7,181 nt of DNA from an uncultured Prevotella sp. (GCA_900762125.1 CAAFFL010000036.1:1-7181), one strand, 5' to 3'; counted from the stretch's first letter, positions 1 to 6,319 are shown. The notes: generated by a model not told the origin, from the sequence alone. Numbers and translations: made by a program.

Positions 1-2262
1 ATAAGCGCTCCTGATCCAACGGCAAACAACCTTAAAGAGCAACAAAACAAGGACGGGGCCGCCTACCCTGCTGACGTCCTGCTGCGATCGGCGATGGTAA
101 TGAACGGGCACGGAACGGCCGTGGTGACCGCCGTTGGCGACGCAACGGAGATTGGCAAGGTAGCCACCAAGTCGACGGAGCGCACCGACACGAAGACGCC
201 GCTGAACATCCAGCTCGACAAACTCGCCGGCCTCATCACGAAGGTCGGTACGGCGGTGTCGGTGGCGGCATTCGTCATCTTCCTCGTTCACGACATCCTG
301 ACGAACAGCATCTGGCACACGGAGGACTACTTCGGTATGGCGCAGATCGTGCTCAACTACTTCATGATGGCTGTGACGCTCATCGTCATGGCCGTGCCTG
401 AGGGCTTGCCGATGGCCGTCACGCTGGCGCTGGCGCTGAACATGCGACGGATGCTGAAGTCGAACAACCTCGTCCGCAAGCTCCATGCCTCCGAGACGAT
501 GGGGGCCGTGACGGTGATCTGCACCGACAAGACCGGCACACTGACGCAGAACCGGATGACGGTGAGTGAGTTGCTGACTGCGGACGAGGCGCTGGCAACG
601 GAAGAAACAGAAGGGAACGGAACTGCTCAAGACAAGCTAGCAACGGAAGAGACGGAAAAGAACGGAAAAGCGGACGAAGGTCTGCAGCCTGACGCACAGT
701 GGCTGCTCAATGTGGCCATCAGCGTGAACACCACAGCAAACCTCGACGGCAACCGCCCCATAGGCAACCCCACTGAGGGCGCCCTGTTGCTGTGGCTACA
801 AGAGAAAAACGTCGATTTCATCGAGCTGCGTGACCGCTATCAAGTCATCGACCAGATGCCGTTCTCGACGGAGAAGAAATACATGACCACCACCATCGAC
901 ACTGACGACGGCCCGGTTACCTTTATGAAAGGAGCGCCGGAGATTGTCCTCGCCCAGTGCGCATTGAGCGATGATGAGCGACAAAAGGTAGAGAAGTTGC
1001 TTCTTGGCTATCAGCAGCATGCCATGCGTACGCTGGCGTTTGCATGGCGGCGAGACGATGCTCTCGGCCTTGGAATGTCGAGCACTGCCTCGAATAGCTA
1101 CACCTTCCAAGCCATCGCCGCCATCAGCGATCCGGTGCGCGAGGATGTGCCCGCCGCCGTGAAGACCTGCCAGGACGCCGGCATACAGGTGAAGGTCGTC
1201 ACGGGCGACACGTCCGCCACCGCCGCAGAGATAGCCCGGCAGATTGGCATCTTGAACGACGTAACAGTTGGCGAAGAAAGTTCAAAGTTCAAAGTTCAAA
1301 GTTCAAAGTCTGAAATTACCGGTGCGGAGTTTGCCGCATTGAGCGATGAGGAAGCCTACGAGCGTGCTGAGGACATCCGCGTGATGTCGCGTGCCCGTCC
1401 CACGGACAAGCAGCGGCTGGTGGAGATGCTGCAGAAGCGTGGCGAGGTCGTGGCCGTCACTGGCGACGGCACCAACGACGCCCCCGCACTGAACTATGCT
1501 CACGTGGGTCTGTCACTGGGTTCCGGCACGAGCGTAGCCAAACAAGCCTCCGACATCACACTCCTCGACGACTCGTTCCACTCCATCGCCAACGCCGTGA
1601 TGTGGGGCCGGTCACTGTACAAGAACATCCAACGGTTCCTCTTCTTCCAACTTGTCGTCAATTTGTCGGCGCTGCTGCTTGTGCTCGGCGGATCACTCAT
1701 TGGCACCGAGATGCCGCTGACGGTGACACAGATTCTCTGGGTGAACCTCATCATGGACACCTTTACTGCCATGGCACTGGCCACTCTCCCACCCTCTCGT
1801 GAGGTGATGCAGGACAAGCCACGCAAGCAGACCGCCTTCATCATCTCCCGGCCAATTCAGCGCGGTATCCTGTTCTGGGGCGGACTGTTCTTCGTACTGA
1901 TGTTCGTGTTCCTCATCTGGTGCGAACGCCACGGCGCGGGCAGCGTCGTCGACGTTCACGAGCTGACGTTGTTCTTCACAACGTTCGTCATGCTGCAGTT
2001 CTGGAACCTCTTCAATGCGAAGTGCCTCGGCAGTCGTCACTCCGCCTTCCACCACTTCTGGCGTGACCGCGGCTTGATCCTTGTGCTCGTGCTCATCTTC
2101 GTGGGCCAGTGGCTCATTGTGACGTTTGGCGGGAAGATGTTCCGCACGATGCCGCTGAGCTGGCAGGAGTGGCTCATCATCAGCGCCGCCACCAGCGTGG
2201 TGCTGTGGATGGGCGAAGCGTGGAGAATCCTCTCCAAGCATCCCCGAAGGGGAGGATGTTAA
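1..2262 (+). CDS. Calcium-transporting P-type ATPase, PMCA type (5' end missing)
   Basis: An ATP-driven cation pump of the inner membrane that probably exports Ca2+. The frame is open from base 1, so the first in-frame ATG (94) is internal; 753 residues are present, and the N-terminus with M1/M2 and most of the actuator domain lies outside the window. Visible in order: end of the actuator domain, M3, M4 with PEGLP (397-411, typical of PMCA/SERCA pumps), the phosphorylation motif DKTGT (Asp codon 526-528), KGAPE in the nucleotide-binding domain (928-942), VVTGD (1195-1209), the hinge TGDGTNDAP (1459-1485), M5, and M6 with NLIMD (1744-1758), whose Asn and Asp are the expected Ca2+ ligands, then further membrane segments. 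Catalytic residues look intact. Odd points are a hydrophilic stretch near 10-66, a duplicated low-complexity insertion at 592-668, a heptamer repeat at 1277-1309 and an unusual Arg/Gly/Cys tail. Type is confident; substrate is inferred from family. Confidence 0.93.
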   Translation: MSAPDPTANNLKEQQNKDGAAYPADVLLRSAMVMNGHGTAVVTAVGDATEIGKVATKSTERTDTKTPLNIQLDKLAGLITKVGTAVSVAAFVIFLVHDILTNSIWHTEDYFGMAQIVLNYFMMAVTLIVMAVPEGLPMAVTLALALNMRRMLKSNNLVRKLHASETMGAVTVICTDKTGTLTQNRMTVSELLTADEALATEETEGNGTAQDKLATEETEKNGKADEGLQPDAQWLLNVAISVNTTANLDGNRPIGNPTEGALLLWLQEKNVDFIELRDRYQVIDQMPFSTEKKYMTTTIDTDDGPVTFMKGAPEIVLAQCALSDDERQKVEKLLLGYQQHAMRTLAFAWRRDDALGLGMSSTASNSYTFQAIAAISDPVREDVPAAVKTCQDAGIQVKVVTGDTSATAAEIARQIGILNDVTVGEESSKFKVQSSKSEITGAEFAALSDEEAYERAEDIRVMSRARPTDKQRLVEMLQKRGEVVAVTGDGTNDAPALNYAHVGLSLGSGTSVAKQASDITLLDDSFHSIANAVMWGRSLYKNIQRFLFFQLVVNLSALLLVLGGSLIGTEMPLTVTQILWVNLIMDTFTAMALATLPPSREVMQDKPRKQTAFIISRPIQRGILFWGGLFFVLMFVFLIWCERHGAGSVVDVHELTLFFTTFVMLQFWNLFNAKCLGSRHSAFHHFWRDRGLILVLVLIFVGQWLIVTFGGKMFRTMPLSWQEWLIISAATSVVLWMGEAWRILSKHPRRGGC
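592..668 (+). repeat. In-frame imperfect 45-base duplication in the ATPase
   Basis: Two copies of a unit start at 592 and 637, 45 bases (15 codons) apart. Both encode LATEETE, one residue, then NG. The segment is hydrophilic and rich in Glu, Thr and Asn, and uses A-rich codons (GAA, ACA, GCA, AAA) unlike the GC-ending codons around it. It follows the DKTGT phosphorylation loop at the start of the nucleotide-binding domain, where family members vary in length, so it is probably a surface insertion that duplicated in place. Confidence 0.75.
1277..1309 (+). repeat. TTCAAAG heptamer tandem repeat inside the ATPase reading frame
   Basis: Four exact TTCAAAG units occupy 1281-1308, preceded by a partial unit AAAG (1277-1280) and followed by one more matching base. 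In frame it encodes a Ser/Lys-rich linker with a seven-residue period (SSKFKVQ then SSKS) between IGILND and ITGAEF of the phosphorylation domain, a site where related pumps have a loop. Seven is not a multiple of three, so one unit more or less shifts the frame: one extra unit reaches TGA at 1311-1313 and one fewer reaches TGA at 1340-1342. Confidence 0.9.
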
Positions 2263-2288
2263 TTACATAGGTAAACGGTAGTTCTCCC

Positions 2289-3266
2289 ATGAAAACGATA
2301 TATCTAAATAACGAAGGGCAGAAGGGTGAAGGGCAGAATGACGAGACGCTGGCTCCCATCGTGGCGACTATCGGCTTCTTCGACGGCGTGCACCGCGGTC
2401 ATCAGTTCCTCATCGAGGAGGTGAAGCGCGAGGCCGCGACGACAGAGTTGCTTTCGACCGTCATCACCTTCGACCTGCATCCGCGGCAAGTGCTCCACCA
2501 AGACTACCAGCCGGAGCTGCTCACCACCCTCGATGAGAAGCTCATGCAGCTCTCGCGAACGGGTGTGAATCAGGCCATCGTGCTCCACTTCGACCGGCAG
2601 ATGGCTGGGCTGAGTGCCTACGAGTTTATGGGGCAGGTGCTGCGTGAGCGGCTGAACGTCCGCCGGCTCGTCATCGGCTACGACAACCGCTTTGGCCATA
2701 ACCGCGCTGAGGGCTTTGACGACTATGTGCGCTATGGCCAGAAGCTTGGCATCGACGTCATCCACAACACTGCCTTCGACATGGACGGCGTGAAGGTCAG
2801 CTCGTCGGTGGTGCGGTCGTTCATCCGTGAGGGTGAGGTCGGCATGGCGGCGAAGTGCCTGGGCTACCCCTACACCCTCGTGGGCACCGTCACCACGGGT
2901 TTCCAGGAAGGCCGCAAGCTCGGATTCCCCACGGCGAACCTCGACCCGAATTCTGTCGGACAGCTCATCCCTGCCGGCGGCGTCTATGCCGTAAAGGTCC
3001 GTTTGGCACAGAGCATGACGTGGCACGCGGGGATGATGAACATCGGCACCCGTCCCACCTTCGACGGCACCGCGCGTACGCTGGAGGTGAACATCTTCGA
3101 CTTTGAGGACGACATCTATGGCCGGAAGCTGCTCGTAGCGTTCTATCATAAGGTTAGAGAGGAGAAAAAGTTCCGCAATGCAGCATCGTTGGCATACCAG
3201 TTGCAGGAGGACAAGCAGACGATAATCGACTATTTTAGTAAAGCAAATGAAGATGATCAAGAATAA
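2289..3266 (+). CDS. ribF: Bifunctional riboflavin kinase / FAD synthetase RibF
   Basis: Cytoplasmic enzyme that phosphorylates riboflavin to FMN and adenylylates FMN to FAD. The 325 residues match the usual family size. The N-terminal FMN adenylyltransferase domain shows GFFDGVHRGH (29-38, HxGH nucleotidyltransferase motif), YDNRFGHNR (131-139) and SSSVVRSFIREG (171-182, ISSTxIR-like). The C-terminal flavokinase domain starts near 193 and shows GFPTANL (212-218), NIGTRPTF (251-258) and LEVNIFDFE, whose Glu266 is the likely catalytic base. The ATG at 2289 fits the first beta strand (MKTIYL); no clear Shine-Dalgarno site precedes it, as is normal in Bacteroidetes. A Glu/Gly/Gln-rich stretch at residues 8-20 separates that strand from the core and is encoded by a short repeat. 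The gene starts 26 bases after the ATPase stop and overlaps the next gene, suggesting cotranscription. Confidence 0.96.
   Translation: MKTIYLNNEGQKGEGQNDETLAPIVATIGFFDGVHRGHQFLIEEVKREAATTELLSTVITFDLHPRQVLHQDYQPELLTTLDEKLMQLSRTGVNQAIVLHFDRQMAGLSAYEFMGQVLRERLNVRRLVIGYDNRFGHNRAEGFDDYVRYGQKLGIDVIHNTAFDMDGVKVSSSVVRSFIREGEVGMAAKCLGYPYTLVGTVTTGFQEGRKLGFPTANLDPNSVGQLIPAGGVYAVKVRLAQSMTWHAGMMNIGTRPTFDGTARTLEVNIFDFEDDIYGRKLLVAFYHKVREEKKFRNAASLAYQLQEDKQTIIDYFSKANEDDQE
2313..2338 (+). repeat. Short GAAGGG-based direct repeat at the start of ribF
   Basis: GAAGGGCAGAA occurs at 2313-2323 and again at 2328-2338, and GAAGGG itself occurs three times (2313, 2321, 2328; spacings 8 and 7). It encodes the low-complexity EGQKGEGQN segment near the RibF N-terminus, before the conserved VATIGFFDGVH region. 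The copies are only partly regular, so this may be a decayed tandem array. Confidence 0.65.
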
Positions 3267-4092
3267 GAACGTGCGCGGAATCATGGATGTGGCATTCTTC
3301 CTCATCGTGTTCCTACTTATCCAACTGTTTTGCATGTATATTGTCAATACAGCTAAGTGGATAGCCGAGGGGAAGGGTTTCATCTACGTTTTAGCCTCTC
3401 TGAGGTGGGCTGATTTCACGCTCACGGGGAAGGTGCTGGTGGCCATCAGCGTGCTGAGCAGTGTGCTGACACTCAGCCTTTTCGTTTGGCGGAAGTGGTC
3501 GCCGGTTTCTCGTGTGTGGCTGGCGTCACACCCTTGGGTGACACTGGCGTGGGTGGTAATGCTGACCATTGGCACCATTCTGCCGTCAGAGTGGCTTGTG
3601 GAGCAGATGCAATACACCTTGCCGGAAAGCACGGCTAAACTTTTTGAGAGTATCATGAAGGAGCCTTGGGGCTATCTGGCCATCGGCATCCTGGCTCCCC
3701 TGGCCGAGGAGGTCGTGTTTCGTGGCGCTATCCTGCGTACGTTGCTGGGAATGTTTGAGCAGCGTTGGCACTGGGCTGCCATTGTCATCTCCGCGCTTCT
3801 CTTTGGCATTGTGCATGGCAATGAGCCGCAGGGCATCCATGCCACACTCATCGGCCTGTTGCTCGGTTGGATGTACTATCGCACCGACTCGATCTTCCCC
3901 GGCGTGGTGTTCCACTGGGTGAACAACACCGTGGCCTACCTGCTGTTCAACATGATGCCACAGCTTGGCGATGGCGAGCTCATCGACCTATTCCATGGAG
4001 ACGCGAAGATGATGTGGCTGGGCATGGGCTTCTCACTGTGCATCCTGCTGCCAAGCCTGTTCCAGCTGAGCTTCCGGTTGAAGAAAGGATAG
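3247..4092 (+). CDS. CPBP-family intramembrane glutamic protease (Abi/CAAX-protease-like)
   Basis: A polytopic membrane protein of 281 residues with roughly seven to eight hydrophobic segments (about 14-34, 63-80, 97-113, 141-157, 175-190, 198-211, 216-234, 254-271). The three family motifs are present: EEVVFR (Glu154, Glu155, Arg159), FGIVH (Phe186 to His190) and HWVNN (His223 to Asn227), the last two being the FxxxH and HxxxN motifs. These are the expected active-site residues of Rce1/CPBP proteases, so it is probably catalytically competent. The substrate cannot be told from sequence; bacterial members have been linked to peptide processing, bacteriocin self-immunity and membrane signalling. 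The ATG at 3247 lies inside ribF (20-base overlap, +1 frame), and an in-frame ATG at 3253 is an equally plausible start. Tight coupling to ribF suggests translational coupling, not a shared function. Confidence 0.9.
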   Translation: MKMIKNKNVRGIMDVAFFLIVFLLIQLFCMYIVNTAKWIAEGKGFIYVLASLRWADFTLTGKVLVAISVLSSVLTLSLFVWRKWSPVSRVWLASHPWVTLAWVVMLTIGTILPSEWLVEQMQYTLPESTAKLFESIMKEPWGYLAIGILAPLAEEVVFRGAILRTLLGMFEQRWHWAAIVISALLFGIVHGNEPQGIHATLIGLLLGWMYYRTDSIFPGVVFHWVNNTVAYLLFNMMPQLGDGELIDLFHGDAKMMWLGMGFSLCILLPSLFQLSFRLKKG

Positions 4093-4102
4093 AACGAATA
4101 AA

Positions 4103-4135
4103 GGACCACGCTCCACTCGGAGTGCGGTCCCTTTT
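4103..4135 (+). terminator. Intrinsic terminator after the CPBP gene, possibly bidirectional
   Basis: The arms GGACCACGCTCC (4103-4114) and GGAGTGCGGTCC (4119-4130) form a 12-position stem with one A-C mismatch and one G-U pair around the loop ACTC, followed by CTTTT. It begins 10 bases after the stop at 4092. Read on the minus strand, the same hairpin is followed by TTTATT, so it could also end transcripts of the converging minus-strand gene that stops at 4237. The remaining 4136-4236 is AT-rich and shows nothing I can name. Confidence 0.85.
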
Positions 4136-4236
4136 CTACGTTAGTATGTTATGAAAAATTTGAGAGAATCGAAACTTCACAGTTTCATTGTTGTTTTACT
4201 AAACATGATTTTATAGAGAAAGCATAGAAATATATC

Positions 4237-4731
4237 TTATTTAGTGATGGACTTTGCCGTCCCCATCTGTGTCGTCATCATGCTCTGTCGCATGGAGTCG
4301 ATGGCGGTGGAGTCGTCCATAGCCACGGCGTTGCCTTTGAGGATCTGTGGCTTGTCATAGCCGTCGTAGCTGCTGATCGGATCTTGATGCTGACGAGCGT
4401 ATGGCACCTGCATGGCGTTGCCCAGTGTGAGCACGATGGCAACCATCGCAGCGGCCTTTGCCAGCGGCCGTAACCGCTGTGGCATCTTGATGACGCGTGC
4501 CTTGACGGGCTGTTCCTTCCGGATGGTCTCCATGAGCCGCTCGTCGAAGTCTTCTCCAAGCACATCCTGCTTCGGCTCCTGCTCCTCGTATGCGAAGAGA
4601 GCCTTGTAACGGAGCAGCTCTGCCGGAATGTTGTCCTGACAGAAGAACGCCCGCAAGATGTCTTCCTCTTCGAGGGAGGTCTCGCAGCGCCAATAGCGCT
4701 CCAGCAGTTGGTTGATGTACTTGTAATCCAT
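4237..4731 (-). CDS. Single-pass membrane protein, putative anti-sigma factor
   Basis: A 164-residue protein with a charged N-terminal region (MDYKYINQLLERYWRCE, then EEE), one hydrophobic segment at about 90-107 and a polar Ser/Thr/Met-rich tail. That layout, with a cytosolic domain of about 85 residues, one membrane helix and a short outer part, fits an anti-sigma factor, and it lies directly downstream of an ECF sigma gene. I know similar small proteins next to sigma factors in Bacteroidales, usually annotated as hypothetical; I see no ZAS His/Cys motif and no FecR domain. The ATG at 4731-4729 is chosen because the product then starts MDYKYI, which I remember as the usual start of these proteins; an in-frame GTG at 4737 would add two residues. 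The 154-base gap from the sigma gene and a separate ECF-like promoter suggest its own transcription. The gene is real; the role is inferred from context. Confidence 0.72.
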   Translation of the reverse strand: MDYKYINQLLERYWRCETSLEEEDILRAFFCQDNIPAELLRYKALFAYEEQEPKQDVLGEDFDERLMETIRKEQPVKARVIKMPQRLRPLAKAAAMVAIVLTLGNAMQVPYARQHQDPISSYDGYDKPQILKGNAVAMDDSTAIDSMRQSMMTTQMGTAKSITK

Positions 4732-4757
4732 ACTCACTATTATCCGTTTTCTATATG

Positions 4758-4786
4758 TTCGACGGGTGAATCCCTAAAAAGTTACA
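4758..4786 (-). promoter_or_regulatory. ECF-type sigma promoter for the anti-sigma-like gene
   Basis: On the minus strand TGTAAC (4786-4781), followed by a T-run, is separated by 16 bases (4780-4765) from CGTCGAA (4764-4758). This matches the general ECF pattern of an AAC-type -35 with a following T-tract and a CGTC -10 at 16-17 base spacing. Transcription would start near 4751, leaving a leader of about 20 bases before the ATG at 4731. The nearest candidate to recognise it is the ECF sigma factor encoded just upstream. Confidence 0.68.
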
Positions 4787-4828
4787 GGGCTTTCTCTATT
4801 TAACTCTTGTTAACGCGTGATATGTAAC

Positions 4829-4882
4829 AACGGTGATGGCTAGCGCATGCCTGACAGTTAACGGTGATGGCTAGCGCATACC
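4829..4882. repeat. Two direct copies of a 20-base intergenic repeat
   Basis: AACGGTGATGGCTAGCGCAT occurs identically at 4829-4848 and 4860-4879 (31-base period), each followed after one or two bases by CC. The pair fills most of the gap between the sigma gene stop (4886) and the ECF-like promoter of the next minus-strand gene. A short dyad, TTGTTA (4807-4812) with TAACAA (4825-4830), borders the first copy. The function is unknown; operator sites or a short interspersed repeat are both possible. Confidence 0.8.
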
Positions 4883-4885
4883 AGA

Positions 4886-5398
4886 CTAGCGCCTGTTCAG
4901 GCCAAAGGTATCGATGGACTGGAAGCGCTGCTTGATGGTCTGTCGGCCACGGAAGATGTTTACCTTCACCTGTTCCTCGGTGACGTCAAGGATCTGAGCA
5001 ATCTCTTTATATGTCTTCCCCTCAAAGTCGCGGAGCTGGATGCATGTCCGCTGCTTCTCCGGCAGACTGTCGACGATGCGACGGACGAGGTGGATATGGT
5101 CGTCGCTGATAGTCTCGTCGGAAGGGTTATAACGGTTGTCGGGCTGATCGTAGACGGTGGCGTCGAGGCTCTGATTCTGATTCTCGTGTCGCTTGATGCT
5201 GTCGAGGGAGAGATTGCGGCAGATGGTGAAGCAGAACGCCTCCATATTTTCAATCTTGTCCCATTGCTCGCGTTGGTTCCACACCTTGACGAGGGTATCC
5301 TGCACGATGTCCTCGGCCTCGGCACTGTTGAGCGTGATGCGCAGCGCAAGACGATAGAGCTGATTCTTCAGTGGGAGGATATCGGTGCGGAAGTTCAT
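4886..5398 (-). CDS. ECF-subfamily RNA polymerase sigma factor (sigma-70 family)
   Basis: A 170-residue alternative sigma factor that directs RNA polymerase to ECF promoters. It has the minimal two-domain form. Sigma region 2 lies at about residues 8-75, with the typical AEDIVQDTLVKVW core-binding helix and FCFTICRNLSLD in the promoter-melting part. Sigma region 4 lies at about 110-160, with LPEKQRTCIQLRDFEGKTYK and a helix-turn-helix around EIAQILDVTEEQVKVNIFRGR. The linker between is rich in Asn, Asp and Gln. No extra regulatory C-terminal domain is present, so control is expected from a partner anti-sigma, for which the next minus-strand gene is the candidate. The ATG at 5398 sits 43 bases after the argB stop; no convincing ECF promoter lies in that gap, so it may be transcribed with argB. 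Its regulon cannot be read from the window. Confidence 0.93.
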   Translation of the reverse strand: MNFRTDILPLKNQLYRLALRITLNSAEAEDIVQDTLVKVWNQREQWDKIENMEAFCFTICRNLSLDSIKRHENQNQSLDATVYDQPDNRYNPSDETISDDHIHLVRRIVDSLPEKQRTCIQLRDFEGKTYKEIAQILDVTEEQVKVNIFRGRQTIKQRFQSIDTFGLNRR

Positions 5399-5420
5399 GC
5401 GTGGATGGGTTGGTGATTAC

Positions 5421-5440
5421 AACGGTGATGGCTATCGCGG
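5421..5440. repeat. Diverged third copy of the intergenic repeat
   Basis: AACGGTGATGGCTATCGCGG matches the 20-base repeat found at 4829 and 4860 at 17 of 20 positions (the first 14 identical, then CGC), and shares ACAACGGTGATGGCTA with the first copy. It ends one base before the argB stop codon (5442-5444) and lies 22 bases upstream of the sigma factor start, so members of this family flank the sigma gene on both sides. Confidence 0.7.
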
Positions 5441-5441
5441 T

Positions 5442-6275
5442 CTAGCAAACACTTGTGCCTTGACCTTCAGCGAGGGCATCGGCCCGTGTGATGATGACGC
5501 GACTGACACCCGCGTCGACAGCGGCGAGGGCGTTCTCAATCTTTGGGATCATGCCCCCGGAAATGGTGCCGTCGGCCTTCAACTGTGCAAAGTCAGCGTG
5601 AGTGATGACGGGTATGACGCTACTGTCGTCGTCAGGGTCACGTAGCACGCCGGGCTTCTCGAAGCAGTAGGTCAGCGTGACGTTGTAGTGTGCTGCGAGG
5701 GCCTTGGCGGTCTCTGCAGCGATGGTGTCAGCATTGGTGTTGAGGATGGAGCCGTGACCGTTGTGCGTCAGCGGTGCCATGATGGGCGTGATGCCCTGTT
5801 CGATGAGGGTGCTCAGGGCTTGGGCGTCGACGCGGTCTACGTCGCCCACGAAGCCGAAGTCGACTTCCTTTTCCCCGGCAAGGATACCAGGGCGCGGTAC
5901 AGCCACTGTTGCGCTTTCAGCTTTTACCTTCACGGGTGGGCGCCGGTGACTGCGGATGACATCCATGTCAGCACCGGTGAGGCCGATGGCGTTGATGCCC
6001 AGTGCCTGCAGACGAGCCACGAGGTTCTTGTTGACCAGTCCACCATAGACCATCGTCACCACCTCCAGCATGTCCGCATCGGTGATGCGCCGTCCGCCCA
6101 CCATGCGGCTCTCAATGCCCAATGCTGCCGCAACCTTCGTGGCTCTGCGACCTCCGCCATGGACGAGGACCTTACGGCCGGGGATGGCCGCGAAGTCCGC
6201 CAACAACTGAGCGAGGCGTGCCTCGTCCTCGACGATGGCGCCGCCAACCTTCACTATTGTCAGTTTCTCTTTCAT
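5442..6275 (-). CDS. argB: Acetylglutamate kinase
   Basis: Cytoplasmic enzyme of arginine synthesis that phosphorylates N-acetyl-L-glutamate with ATP. The 277 residues show the amino-acid kinase fold motifs: KVGG (Lys9, Gly11, Gly12), HGGG (39-42), GRRITD (61-66, Arg binding the substrate), ILNTNAD (Asn179, Asp183) and GGMIPK (Lys245), which correspond to the catalytic Lys8, Asp162 and Lys217 of the E. coli enzyme. Against that enzyme there is an extra segment of about 22 residues at 115-136 (bases 5868-5933), between DVIRSHRRPP and VDFGFVGDV, encoded with more A-rich codons than its surroundings; it looks like a loop insertion. It is close to the E. coli type in length at the N-terminus, without the long extension of some arginine-inhibited enzymes. 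The ATG at 6275 follows a purine-rich GAGAG. It lies downstream of speA, separated by a terminator hairpin, and upstream of the sigma gene. Confidence 0.95.
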   Translation of the reverse strand: MKEKLTIVKVGGAIVEDEARLAQLLADFAAIPGRKVLVHGGGRRATKVAAALGIESRMVGGRRITDADMLEVVTMVYGGLVNKNLVARLQALGINAIGLTGADMDVIRSHRRPPVKVKAESATVAVPRPGILAGEKEVDFGFVGDVDRVDAQALSTLIEQGITPIMAPLTHNGHGSILNTNADTIAAETAKALAAHYNVTLTYCFEKPGVLRDPDDDSSVIPVITHADFAQLKADGTISGGMIPKIENALAAVDAGVSRVIITRADALAEGQGTSVC

Positions 6276-6288
6276 CTCTCTTTTATTT

Positions 6289-6319
6289 AAAAAGGTGTGT
6301 CGCCTTGGTAAGGCGACAC
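6289..6319 (-). terminator. Perfect hairpin with T-run between speA and argB
   Basis: Arms at 6297-6306 and 6310-6319 pair perfectly (GTGTCGCCTT with AAGGCGACAC) around a three-base loop. On the minus strand the stem is followed by ACC and TTTTT (6293-6289), a classical intrinsic terminator for speA. The T-run ends only 13 bases before the argB ATG, so argB either has a promoter overlapping this element or is reached by read-through. Confidence 0.88.

Noticed and set aside
2221..2258. Two small hairpins at the end of the ATPase gene (TGGAGA/TCTCCA at 2221-2236 and TCCCC/GGGGA at 2241-2253)
   Set aside because: Short stems inside coding sequence with no T-run after them, and ribF starts close behind, so they are not called a terminator. 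They may explain the unusual Arg/Gly/Cys tail of the pump.
2304..3383. Long open frame on the minus strand opposite ribF (359 codons)
   Set aside because: It lies antisense to ribF, which has complete family motifs. Its Arg/Glu/His/Val/Leu-rich composition is what GC-rich codons give on the reverse strand, and it resembles no family I know.
4141..4236. AT-rich gap between the converging genes
   Set aside because: Examined for small genes, RNAs or promoters; no open frame or structure beyond the terminator at 4103-4135 could be supported.
4735..4737. GTG as start of the anti-sigma-like gene
   Set aside because: The ATG six bases downstream gives the MDYKYI start I recall for such proteins and a more usual distance from the predicted transcription start.
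5414..5440. Plus-strand reading DYNGDGYRG, resembling a dockerin or EF-hand calcium-binding loop
   Set aside because: It falls in the short gap between argB and the sigma gene and on their opposite strand. No surrounding domain exists, and the related repeat copies at 4829 and 4860 carry a stop in the same frame.
5688..6290. 200-codon open frame on the plus strand opposite argB
   Set aside because: It is antisense to a clear acetylglutamate kinase with no recognisable domain; a shadow of codon bias.
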